Shown here piece after piece: positions 22,865 to 32,399 of a stretch of 64,000 bases of DNA. The stretch is from Micropterus salmoides. Taxonomy: Eukaryota; Chordata; Actinopteri; Centrarchiformes; Centrarchidae. Both the position numbers and the translations under genes were made by a program. The notes below the pieces were generated by a model that did not search any database, was not told where the DNA came from, and saw nothing but the letters and a program-made list of their open reading frames with translations. Position 1 is the stretch's first letter. Every line of letters starts with the position of its first letter. The stretch is from contig NW_024041150.1 of the NCBI RefSeq assembly GCF_014851395.1, positions 37,583,585 to 37,647,584 on the forward strand. Reading direction: 5' to 3'.

Positions 22865-23761
22865 TTATGGTTGTTCAGTGTTTTGGTTTCTAGAAGCAAA
22901 AGCATAAAGGAGTGGATTCAGGCAGCTGTTCACAAATACCAGTGCTCCAGTGATGTTCCAGCTGTTTATACAAAACTTCAACAGGCCCTTGTTGTTGAGC
23001 AAAAAAGCTGCCACACCAAGCACATTTATGATATGATGTGGCATCCATAGGACAAAGGAGGTCACGATGATTCTTGCAACCAGCCGGGTCATCTGTGGGT
23101 TGTTGAAGAAAGCTGCCTGGTTCACTTTTCTGTGGAGGTGGATATATGAAAATGCAATGACAGAAAATGAAACTAATCCCACCAGGGACTCTATCAGCAG
23201 CATGGCTACATCCTGGTTGTGGGAATAGTAGTGAGATTGGCATTCTGTCCAGTCCTGATCCGTGGTCACTAGCGAAACCACTAAAGTAGGGATGGACAGG
23301 ATCATCACAACCAGCCAGAGCAGAACCAGCAGCCTCTTCTTTCTGACCTGATGTAAGTACGTCTGCAGGTACACCACCTGTAGGTAGCGCTGGACACTCA
23401 GCACCGTCACAGTCAGCAGGCTACCATAAAGGCTGCAGTACACTAGATACGCTAGGAGCTTACAGGCCACCAGGCCGAGGGTCCAGCTGAACAGAAAAGT
23501 GTATATCCACACTGGCAGGGTGAGCAGGCAGAGCAAGTCTGATATGGCCAAATTCAGCATCAAACTCTGGCTCACACTGGACAGGTGGTGCCAGTTTGGT
23601 TTGAGGATGATCACAGCAATGTTTCCAGGAACTCCTAGCGTGAAGCAGAGGGACAGCATTACCGCAGGGACCAGACCTCGGGAGTTCCACAATTCGGGAG
23701 GTGGATGTGCAGGAAAGGAGGAGGTGTTAGAAGTGACCACAGTGGAGTTGAGTTGTTCCAT
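22865..23761 (-). CDS. Leukotriene B4 receptor-like class A GPCR
   Basis: This is an intronless seven-transmembrane receptor of about 298 residues, with the start chosen at 23761 (GCAGCATGG, good Kozak context). In-frame codons run upstream to 23797, but a likely splice acceptor (TTTCAG/TTGCAG) lies there. The N-terminus has NST and NTS sequons. TM1 has GN, TM2 NLAISD, TM3 a Cys and then QRY in place of DRY. TM4 has W and P, TM6 LWMP and TM7 NPLLY; ECL2 has a Cys for the disulfide. The overall pattern fits chemoattractant receptors of the LTB4R group (Gi-coupled, leukocyte migration). The C-tail is very short (SRNQNTEQP then stop) compared with about 350 residues usual for the family. It sits inside unit 4 of the tandem array. 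A related chemoattractant receptor is the main alternative. Confidence 0.75.
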   Translation of the reverse strand: MEQLNSTVVTSNTSSFPAHPPPELWNSRGLVPAVMLSLCFTLGVPGNIAVIILKPNWHHLSSVSQSLMLNLAISDLLCLLTLPVWIYTFLFSWTLGLVACKLLAYLVYCSLYGSLLTVTVLSVQRYLQVVYLQTYLHQVRKKRLLVLLWLVVMILSIPTLVVSLVTTDQDWTECQSHYYSHNQDVAMLLIESLVGLVSFSVIAFSYIHLHRKVNQAAFFNNPQMTRLVARIIVTSFVLWMPHHIINVLGVAAFLLNNKGLLKFCINSWNITGALVFVNSCLNPLLYAFASRNQNTEQP

Positions 23762-24020
23762 GCTGCAAACCTGAAAGTGATGATGGCAACAGTGCACTCA
23801 GTCAAAGGAAGATGTTTGAGGCATTCAAAGAGGAACAACAAAAAAACAAATGATGTCATATTCCATCGTGGCTGCAGTAGCAAGACTATATTATCGGATG
23901 TATTTTCTTATATTTAGTCTTTTCATTAACTGTTGTTTCCTCTGACTGGATCTCTCCTAAAGCTAAGATGCTTATACAGTAGATATCATTATCAATGGAA
24001 AGAAATGGCATAGGAAACAG

Positions 24021-25390
24021 TTTTTCACAACAACACCTCCACAGAAGTAAAAATAAAAAATACAGCAATAGAAAATAGGCCCTAAGGATAAGTTAGTGTC
24101 TTTGGCTAGAGCAACCGATAAGAACCTTAAAAATGTTAAACACAGTTTACCTATTGAATTACTACCTTAGTGAAGAAATAAGTTCATTGTCTACTACTTG
24201 TACTTTAAATGTAGTGATTGTTTATTTTATTTCAAAATTAATCAAGGGCAAGCACACAACTTATACTGATTAGAACTGTCTAAAAAATGATAAAATGTTT
24301 AAAATACAAAACCTGGTTAGCTGAGCTGGAGTGATTTAGATGTCTTCTTTTGGAGAGAAAGGGACAGGAAGGAGTTCTCCTGGCCAGTGAAATCCTTCCT
24401 TCGCTGCGGAGCCGTAGACTCTTGTCGATGACGCTTTGTCCAAAGCCCTCAAAATGTCTCTAAAAATCTTCAGTCAATGTTACAGTTGAAAGAGCGAAAC
24501 TTTAGAGTCCAATAATTCTTCGGATGGTTGGTTGTGGTTATCCTCTGTGGCTCAATCTCCTGAAGTCCACTGAAGAAAACTATTGCTGTTCAAATCCCCA
24601 ACTCTTGTTGTAAGCTTTAGTCCTGTGCGGTGATGTTTCTGCTCTGAATCAGATGCATTTGAGATCTGCCGAGATATGTCTGACTATTCTTTATATAGAG
24701 GGGGGTGGGGTATTATCAGATGTTTTTCACAACAACACCTACACAGAAGTAAAAATAAAAAATGCAGCAGGGGGTGGGGGTTTCAGGATATCTTCATCTT
24801 TTGTCCTTCCACTTCTCCTTTTCCATCCCTGTCTCTGCTGCTGACTCATAGTCATGTCTTCACCCAAACTCAGTGACCTTTCGCACAGTGGTTTAACCTT
24901 AACTCCATACTTTGACCATATTATTTCTTTTACAATCAAAAGATTTATTTATCTTCAATTTACCTTATTTTCAGTCATCATCACATCATGTTTTAATACC
25001 AAATCATCTTTGTTTTAATCATTATTCAGTATAGTGCTTATAGCATTGCTAAGATCTGTGTTTTACAGAAGGAAATATGTTGCACTTCCCTTTTCTCACT
25101 CACTGTTGTTACTAAAGGGAGAAAGGCTCCAGCTTTATTCTTTGTGACCTGATAGCAAGAGCAGTGGGATCTCAACTTATTTGGCACTCCCTCCTTAAGA
25201 TCACTGGCTGTCTTTGACACTCCGATGCTAATCTTCGGTGAGCATGAAGTCACCCACTTCCTTTTCTGAATGCTTCTTTCCCACATTTCAGCTTCCTCAG
25301 ACCTCTGCCTGCCTAGAGTCCTGAGGTTGTTCTTAAGGCTACCACACCATAGACCTCTGACGTAGGGTGGTAAGTTGTGTGTGTTGTCCT
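24021..25390. other. No gene recognised; short duplicated motif
   Basis: The stretch TTTTTCACAACAACACC followed by CACAGAAGTAAAAATAAAAA occurs at 24021-24065 and again at 24724-24765, so a piece was duplicated about 0.7 kb apart. The rest shows no coding or RNA signal that I can support. Confidence 0.4.
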
Positions 25391-25398
25391 GGTTCTCT

Positions 25399-25850
25399 TC
25401 AAGCTTGGAATTGGCTTGAGCTGCTCAACCCCTTGGATTTCCTTCTTCTTTCTAGCACCGTTATGGTGCTCTTTGTGGTGAAGACATCCTTCTTCTTTCC
25501 CTTACAACCTGCAATGTATTGAACACATACTTCACAGTCATGGGACACGATGAGCCTGGCCTCGAGGATCCCAAAGTTGTTGCTTCTCCAATTCCTTCCG
25601 TGCAGGCACGGTGCCTGCAAGGCCCAGTGCTTCATGTGCGGCCTGCACCAGTTCCATCTCGAACTCTTCTGGGACAAACCTTCTTCTGGTTGTCTTTTTC
25701 AATCCCGACAAAGACGATCCTCTTCAGCTGCACACAGCGCTCCACTTCATCACTTCCTTGCCAGTGATTTATTCCAATGGGCCTTCTGATGTAACACATA
25801 TGGTGGCACTTGGAATTCTGGATCCTCACTGTTGCTTCCATTTGTCTCTT
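25399..25850 (-). pseudogene. Unidentified coding-like sequence in two shifted frames
   Basis: On the minus strand one frame reads from a Met at 25841 through RCVQLKRIVFVGIEKDNQKK. A neighbouring frame then continues with a plausible stretch (VPEEFEMELVQAAHEALGLA, then TVPARKELEKQQLWDPRGQA) before stopping. This looks like a single protein broken by a frameshift, perhaps a processed pseudogene or an old transposon gene. I do not recognise the family. Confidence 0.3.
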
Positions 25851-26070
25851 CCCTCCGGCTCAGCATCTGTGGCTCCTCAGCCGACGCCCCTGCATTTGAG
25901 TCATCTGCTTTTCAAAGCCTCCCTTAGCGCTTCGGGTCAGAGATGAGTTGCAGACTGGTTGTCTATTCAGCGCCGCTATCTGGATATAGCTTGACTGCTC
26001 CTTTCAGTCGCTCTCTCCCCCGCTTCTCCCTCAGGACGTGTGTGGGTAGGTGACGTCTGCTTTTCTCTAG

Positions 26071-26178
26071 CTCAGTGGTTCTCAACCTTTTTTGGGCCAG
26101 CGCCCCCCTATCCATTATCCAGGTCCTTTACCACCCCCCATCCAAAAAGATGTTGGCTATTTTCCCTGAATATTGTTG

Positions 26179-26241
<63 letters not shown>

Positions 26242-26290
26242 GTTACTTTTGTTATTGAAAAACATGAAAAAACACATAAGCTAATTGAAT
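26071..26290. mobile_element. hAT-type MITE end with (ATT)n
   Basis: It begins with CAGTGGTTCTCAACC, the terminal sequence typical of Charlie-like hAT non-autonomous elements, followed by CAGCGCCCCCC. A (ATT)n run at 26177-26241 lies inside. No transposase is present. Confidence 0.65.
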
Positions 26291-26540
26291 GGCAAACTTC
26301 AGATTTATTACTTTCCCATGGAAGAAGAAAGTTATTTCACCTGTAGATCAACTTATTTAATATCATCCCTGCTGAGTCAGCACACATGATTTAGTCTTTC
26401 CTCCTCTCTTGTGTCTTATGTTTGGGGAAGTAACCTCTTTAAATGTGATTGTGGCACCTTTTCACCAAAACGAAACTAACTGACAACATGTGATCAGGCA
26501 CACAAATCCATACACGTTAACTACTGCTTTTCTCTAGCTC

Positions 26541-26760
26541 AGTGGTTCTCAACCTTTTTTATCCATTATCCAGGTCCTTTACCGTCCCCCATCCAAAAAG
26601 ATGTTGGCTATTTTCCCTGAATATTGTTGATTATTATTATTATTATTAATATTTTTGTTGTTGTTGTTACTTTTGTTATTGAAAAACATGAAAAAACACA
26701 TAGGCTAATTGAATGGCAAACTTTCCCATGGAAGAAGAAAGATATGTAAATAGTAATTTT
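26541..26760. mobile_element. Second hAT-type MITE end (direct duplicate)
   Basis: CAGTGGTTCTCAACC recurs here in the same context (TTTTCTCTAGCT before it), about 466 bases downstream of the first copy, with a shorter ATT run. The shared left flank shows a direct duplication rather than two insertions. Confidence 0.65.
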
Positions 26761-27099
26761 ATTTAATTAAAAGGTTTCCTCCCAGAAACTGTGTGTGAAC
26801 CCAGGGACTCTTTTCTTGGCGGTGGCACTTAATAAGTGGGTGGTATGGGGGTCCTCCCCTAGAAGATTTTGAGCATTAAAAACCTAATTTCCTGCATTCT
26901 GGTGAAAATGTTTGCTCCAATTTCCTATTGCTTTCAAATATGTTTCACCTGTAGATCAACATATTTAATATCATCCCTGCTGAGTCAGCAGTAGAAATGC
27001 TATTACTGGCACCTCTTCAGCTACCAATTCACACTCTGTATCTGTGGTCCAAGCTGGACTCAAACCGGCGTCTCCTTATGGACTGACCTACTGCCGCCC

Positions 27100-27290
27100 C
27101 TATAATAAGAGTACTACTAAACCAATAAAGTGCCACTACTAGGAATAACAATCATCATCATGCTGCATACAATTGCATACCACAACTACTTTTACTGTCC
27201 TTTTTACAAGAGATGCATGTCAGAAGCTCACAAATATATATATTTATTTTTAAAAAGGCTATGTAATTTCCTGAAACAGCTTTGTACAGC
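27100..27290 (+). pseudogene. Leftover ENDOD1-like intron sequence
   Basis: The blocks CATCAT.CTGC.ACAATTGCATAC, ACTGTCCTTTTTA.AAGAGATGCAT and TTTTTAAAAAGG match the intron of copy 3 (36525-36910) and of the copy 2 remnant (30790-31180). No exon survives. This marks a further, almost erased, unit of the cluster. Confidence 0.6.
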
Positions 27291-27630
27291 AATTTTTTAT
27301 TTGATTGTGGGGAAAGGCTGGGTGCCAGTGGCGGAGGTTCTAGCTGTAAGTTGCTGGACTGGTAAAGATGAGATGCTGGAGATCCTGACATCCCAGTGCC
27401 AGAATCCCGGACTAGAGCGACTTGCAGAGGTTGATGGATGTGGGCTGAAAGAGGTTTTTGGCACCCCGGTGCCCAGTGACCCGACTAAAGCTCCCCCGAA
27501 ACGGTTTCCAACAACTAATTTTTGGATGGTTCTATGTCTATGTGACGAACTGATTGACGCAGTCAGGTTAGTGATGACTGGGAGCGAGCGACAGAGAACA
27601 CAGGCATCCCGGTGCCAAAGCCCCTTTACT
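27291..27630. other. No gene supported
   Basis: An open frame crosses here from the intron remnant (27130-27657), but it starts in intron-like sequence and lacks any recognisable domain. Confidence 0.4.
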
Positions 27631-27639
27631 CTGAAACAA

Positions 27640-27880
27640 TCATTTGCTCCAATTTGAAATAACATTGGTTTGGAATGGCTTGGTTTGAAATGACTGTTCG
27701 CTCAAAACGACTGTTCAATCGAAATGACTGTCCCTTGAGACAACTTTAGCTTGAAACAACTTTGGTTTAAAATGATTGCTTGAAACAACTGTTAGCTGGA
27801 TGTTAGCTTGAAATGATTGTTCGCTTGAAACGCTGTTCGCTTAAAATAACTATTAGCTTGAGGTTAGCTCAAAACGAAGC
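27640..27880. repeat. Degenerate 17-bp minisatellite
   Basis: About a dozen imperfect units follow the pattern GTTCGCTTGAAACGACT (variants such as GTTCAATCGAAATGACT and GTTAGCTTGAAATGATT). No similar array occurs elsewhere in the window. The GC-rich segment that follows (27881-28080) has no recognised content. Confidence 0.8.
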
Positions 27881-28239
27881 TTGCTGGGGAGAGTCCCCAG
27901 CTACAGGAGCACCAGGGCCGATGCTCAGCGCAAATCGCATTCCTACCTGAAAGGGCCATCGCCTAGGTCACCAAATGTAAGGGGGCTACATTGTGCCGCA
28001 AGAGAAGGACGATCACTGACTGTCCGCAGCAAGAGGGAGTGGACAGAGCCAGGGAGAGGAGGTCATGGAGCGGCCTGACGCTGTGAACAGTCGGTGATCA
28101 TTCCATCTGGCTGGATGAAGCCTGACAAGCCACATTTTACGCATGATCCATGATTATAGGGAAGATTTATAAACTTGGAATGGCAAAAATAGCATGTCAC
28201 GGGTTTCACCTGTTGGATCCCCTGTACTTTTTTTTTTCA

Positions 28240-29490
28240 TGTTTTCAGTAATTTGGTATCGACTTGGTATCAGATTTTCTTGACACCCCTGTTTGAAAAA
28301 CCTGTTTCATTATTTTAAAGGCTTTGACAATATTGTCACGGGTCAGACTAAATCAGTTATGGCCGAGCCTCACTTTTGATACCAAATTAAGGACAATAAT
28401 TAAACACTGACAACAACACAAAAAGAATGAAAATTGTAAAAGGAATTTGGTTGTGGCATGAAATGTGACGTTGGTTCTGCTTTCTGACAGCTGTGTTGCT
28501 GCAGAGGAAAAACACAGACATCCTGCTGAAATGGTCTGTCCATACTTGTGACTTACACTAATGAAGAAGTCCTCACCTTCAGTTGAGGCTGAGCATCCTG
28601 TTGGACTGAGACAGAAGTCTCTCACGGCTGAATTTCCTGTGAAAAGGTCACCAGAATTATGTAACAAAGGCTTACTTAGAAAAGCAGCTTGTTAGACATT
28701 CTTTGTATCTGATCATGTGTTGTAGGTTTGACATGCCGGAGTTAGCTTATTAGCTAACACACATTTACATTGAAGTTTGATTAAAGTGCATTGTCCCTGT
28801 TAAATAAATAAATAAATAAAATAAAAAAATAAAATAGATTAATGAAGATTTGACCAATTGTTTTAAATATTTTACCATATTTGGAAGATCTCTTGAGTTC
28901 TTCCTGATCTCCACCTGTATAAGAATGGGACAAGAAAATGTTTCTCTCACTCTGGGGCTCTTGTTGCTGTTCTCTGTAGATTAGACTCTTTTATATTTGA
29001 TCTTTCTTTATGTTTTGAATGTTTGAGAAGAAGTAGAGAGGAACGTTTTTGTTATCAGTTAGCATTCTTAGCACCTATTGGCTTAATGCACAGAAGATTA
29101 ATATATCAATATTTGATTTTTTCAGCTTTAAACAAAAACAGATTGTTAATTCTACAATCAAAAGACAGTTCCTGTAAGACTCTTCTCAGTCACTCATCTG
29201 AAAGTATGGGCCCTCTTTGGGATATGTGGACACTTTTAGTAATAATTAATATAGTAAATATAATTCAATAAAATATTATTGAACCGTGTTTGACAAGACA
29301 TTTTATTTTCTCCGTTTCCCGTCACAATGAGTAAATTTAATTTGTTTCCTCAAGATCTCAAGTTGTTAGTGTTATTATCTCGAAATTTCAAATGGTGTTT
29401 TCTCGAGATCTCAAGATAATGAAACTTTGTTTTCCCGAGATAATAACATAATTAAGTCGAGAGCTTGAGAAAACAAATGATAGTCTAGTA
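28240..29490. repeat. Cluster upstream module, copy A
   Basis: This module recurs at 32400, 40740, 43800 and 57060. Signatures include GGTATCGACTTGGTA, the CTGCTGCAGAGAAAA and CAGACATCCTGCTGAAATGG stretches, GAAGATCTCTTGAGTTCTTC, and a palindromic CTCGAGATCTTGAG-rich end. It belongs to the duplicated ENDOD1 unit. An (AAAT)n run lies at 28803-28835. Its own function is unknown. Confidence 0.75.
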
Positions 29491-29559
29491 CAGGGGTCGG
29501 AAAGGAAGTTTGGCATCGGGCCAATTTTTTGAGGATAATTTAAGACTGGTCATCAGTGT

Positions 29560-29630
29560 GCCTTGTTGGCTTAGTTGGTAGAGCATGAGACTATCAATGT
29601 AAGGATTGTGTTTTTGATTCCTACAGTGGG
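29560..29630 (+). ncRNA. tRNA-like sequence in left arm (not a functional tRNA)
   Basis: An A-box-like GGCTTAGTTGGTAGAGCATG and a B-box-like TTTTTGATTCC are spaced as in a tRNA gene, with total length about 71. Acceptor-stem pairing is poor and the T loop is degraded, so it is a tRNA-derived pol III promoter remnant. Confidence 0.55.
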
Positions 29631-30031
29631 CAAATATCTTTTTTATTTTATCCTATAAGATTATCAAGAGACTGTTTTACACGCTCACGATAAAGCATTT
29701 GCTCGAGTGTGTGTGTCTGTTGGTCAACATCCATCAACCTCTCACATTTTCATTTCATCCATTTCAGAGGTGTGTCAGACACCTCTGAAGGACATTCAAA
29801 AGAGTCTGGGGCTTGATTGACATACCTTAGCTGTCACAGAAATAGCTGTTGCGAAATGTGAGATTGAATTTTCCTGAATGAGAAGTGCAGGTATTTCCTC
29901 TGCCTGGGGATAATGGGGTTGATGGATGTGGACCAGTTGCCAGGACGCACATGCTCCATACTTTATTGTGAGCATGAGAAAACATTTTCCTCATAATTAA
30001 TTTGTTGAAGAGGGAGAGGAAAGTTTTTCAT

Positions 30032-30104
30032 CCAATGTAGGGATCAAACACACAACCCTTACATTGTCCTGAGTCCCGTGCACTACCAATTGACCTAACC
30101 CGGC
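30032..30104 (-). ncRNA. tRNA-like sequence in right arm
   Basis: On the minus strand it reads GCCGGGTTAGGTCAATTGGT (A box) and GTGTTTGATCCC (B box). It mirrors the left-arm copy and faces inward. Confidence 0.55.
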
Positions 30105-30473
30105 ATACTGACGTGTCATAAATTATCCCAAAAAATTGGATTGCTGTAATTGATGGTTGAATAGTCACTTAATCAGCTCATTTAATCACATTCAGTTATA
30201 TTTAATTTCTTGCTAAAAGAATAGATTCGAATTTGATTAATTCCATAAGGCACTGCATCCTTTTTTTAAATGTGGTGTTTTTTTAAGAGGCTAAATTTTG
30301 CATACTTAGCACTGTTCTTCTTCATCACCGACACTGCCTCATAACAAAAAAGACATGAAATTGCCTTCCTTCTGCATCAATCCTGAATCCTTTCAGCTTT
30401 CGCTGGCCACATAAAATTAAGTGGCCCACCACATCATTTCGGCCTTGAAAGGACTAGTTTGTTTTACTATTGA

Positions 30474-30626
30474 TACAAACTCATATGCCAGACGTTGGGA
30501 GACGAGAAAAAGTTTCTGACGCTCTACGACACTGAGAACAAGATTCCAGTGTTTTCTGCCTTAAAGTACATTGGGGATGGAGGAGCACCAAAACCCCCAA
30601 ACGACTGGATGATAGAGCCACAGGTT
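30474..30626 (+). pseudogene. ENDOD1-like copy 2, fragment of exon 1
   Basis: The last 51 codons of coding exon 1 survive: YKLICQTL, then KKFLTLYDTENKIPVFSALK and WMIEPQ, followed by the intact GT donor. The 5' half (signal peptide) is cut off; the sequence before 30474 belongs to the upstream module. The intron continues to about 31296, but exon 2 is absent. It is closest to copy 3. Confidence 0.85.
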
Positions 30627-31296
30627 TGATTCATAAAATATACTACTAAAGGCCTAAATAATAAAGAAAGAACCTACATAAAGAGTAATATTGTATTTTG
30701 GGTACACGTAATTGCTGCTAGTGCATCCACACTCAAAGAAGATGCTACTACTATTGCCTACTAAACAGTATTAAATACAACTATTTAGAAGAATAATAAT
30801 CATCAGGCTGCACACAATTGCATACCCCACTTAATTTTACTGTCCTTTTTATAAGAGATGCATTTAGGACGCTCGTCTACCGAATGTTTGTTCAACCCAG
30901 GTTTACCTCCTTTAAATTAAAACAGCTGTCACCGGTTAATTCCTGGTTTTCTCATTAAGAATCCAGGCTGCAGTGTAGTCCCATACACTGATAAACTGTA
31001 GAATTACCCAGAATTACATTGTATCATTACTAATAAAAATTTAAGTGAGGTGATATTCTGTAGTTTTCTTATTGTCAGAGAAATACCAACACTACGCTAA
31101 AGACTTCTTTACTCTGTGGTTCCTAAATCTCACAAAATATATACTTTAATTTTTTAAAAAGGTTTAGTAATTTCCTTAAATGGCTGGAGTTTTTAAGCAA
31201 ATGTGAAGCAGCAGGAAATAATGCAATTAATTGAGGACTATTTATCATATACTATTTATTTAGCGGTGGATTAATCCACATTTATATTTATTCATT

Positions 31297-31943
31297 TAGC
31301 ATAATCGACATGCTTTGTGGGAGATGTAGTTTATGGTTCATGTACGTTTTAAAGCAGCATATACTTTTATTTTAGGACAATCATGAATCTTTTCAGCTTT
31401 CGCTGGCCACATAAAATTAAGCGGCCCACCACGTCATTTCGGCCTTGAAAGGACTAGTTTGTTTTACTAACCTCAGCTCCTCCATGGTCGCCACCATCCT
31501 TTCTTTACCAGTTTTTCAGACTCATCTGAAAACTCAAATATAAAACAGAGACTGATCGAAGACTGTACCTGGTTTTCTCAACAGTGAACAACTAGGTACT
31601 AATGACATGCGGCTAATTAAGTTACTTACTATAAATGTAGCTCACGTTAACTTACATAGTAGCCAAAAAAGCTTTCCTGCCCAGCAATAGTATAAAAGCC
31701 CAAGGAAGATGTTTGCTTGAGCGACTGTGCTCGACACACTGTGACCTACACTGTACCTTTTCTGCCGTACAATTTACTGCTAATCTTTTCCTTTGCTAAC
31801 TTTCACTTTCACTTTCTGCCACTCACTCGCTCTCAATTGTTCACCTACACACTCGCCAGTGTGTAGGTAGTCAGGTAGAAGCTAGACAAATGTAGAGCAA
31901 ACCAGACAAGCGTTGAGAGTTACTGTGCTCTTAATGATCATGA
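31297..31943. repeat. About 645-bp promoter-like block (duplicate of 34728-35374)
   Basis: The block is essentially identical to 34728-35374, which lies upstream of ENDOD1 copy 3. Here it sits within the intron-type sequence of copy 2, exactly inside the tail of a SINE that is uninterrupted at 37020-37035. Microhomology TGA.GC is seen at the right edge. Confidence 0.85.
31798..31818. promoter_or_regulatory. IRF/ISRE-type element (duplicated block)
   Basis: Same triple GAAA pattern as at 35225-35245, carried in the copied block beside the dead copy 2. Confidence 0.4.
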
Positions 31944-32115
31944 CGCTTTTATCAAAAGCGACTTACAATTGATATATATTTCAGAGGCCACACACCTCTG
32001 GAGCAACCAGGGGTTAAGTGTCTTGCTCAGGGACACATTGGTGTCTCTCAGTGGATTCAAACCCAGGTCTCTCACACCAAAGGCATGTGTCTTATCCACT
32101 GCTCCATTACCATCT
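31944..32115 (-). mobile_element. tRNA-derived SINE, tail split off
   Basis: On the minus strand the head reads GCAGTGGATAAGACACATGC (A box) and CCTGGGTTTGAATCC (B box), then CCCTGAGCAAGACACTTAAC and the tail GTAAGTCGCTTTTGATAAAA. The end of the tail lies 650 bases away because a block is inserted. Confidence 0.75.
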
Positions 32116-32399
32116 ACATTTGGCGCACTAGTGAGTATTTGGGGCAGCAGGACGGTTTATGTTAAAATAAATGACAGTGTGTGTTCATGGTGATGAAGGA
32201 ACATGTTGCACAGTGTAACAGTGAACCTCACTGAGTCTTACAGTGTTTCCTCCTTCAGTCTGAAAAGTTTGATGGCATCGTTTGCATATTGTTTTTGTGA
32301 ATTTATTTTTACTCCCTTTCATTTCAACGACATGAGGTGGAGCTGTTGCTGCAGGTGCACTTGTCGCCCTCTTTCACTTGCTGGATAAAAAAGCGATGA

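Larger units (their letters stand above)
21554..24020. repeat. 2.2-kb tandem array, unit 4, interrupted by a GPCR gene
   Basis: Homology to units 1-3 runs from 21554 to 22718, stops abruptly in the LINE remnant, and resumes at about 23906 with ATATTTAGTCTTTTCATT to about 24020. The about 1.19 kb between holds the LTB4R-like gene and replaces about 500 bases of the unit (LINE 5' part and X-box). The sequence at the left junction (TTTACTTAAAGATTTTCTTT) resembles the unit boundary sequence. Confidence 0.85.
29491..30140. mobile_element. Foldback MITE with tRNA-like sequences in both arms (copy 1)
   Basis: The left arm starts CAGGGGTCGG and continues TTTGGCATCGGGCCAATTTT. The right arm (from 30140 backwards) is its reverse complement from CCAATTTTTT onward, and pairing extends about 230 bases to the CATCCATCAACC block. 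Both arms contain a tRNA-like segment at the same place. The outer tip of the right arm is deleted. The CAGGG-type tips suggest the hAT group. Confidence 0.7.

Noticed and set aside
27130..27657. 175-codon frame on the plus strand
   Set aside because: Its first part is ENDOD1 intron sequence and its end runs into the minisatellite; no domain seen.
29560..29630. Functional tRNA gene
   Set aside because: A and B boxes are present, but acceptor and T stems do not pair well, and mirrored copies lie in a transposon.
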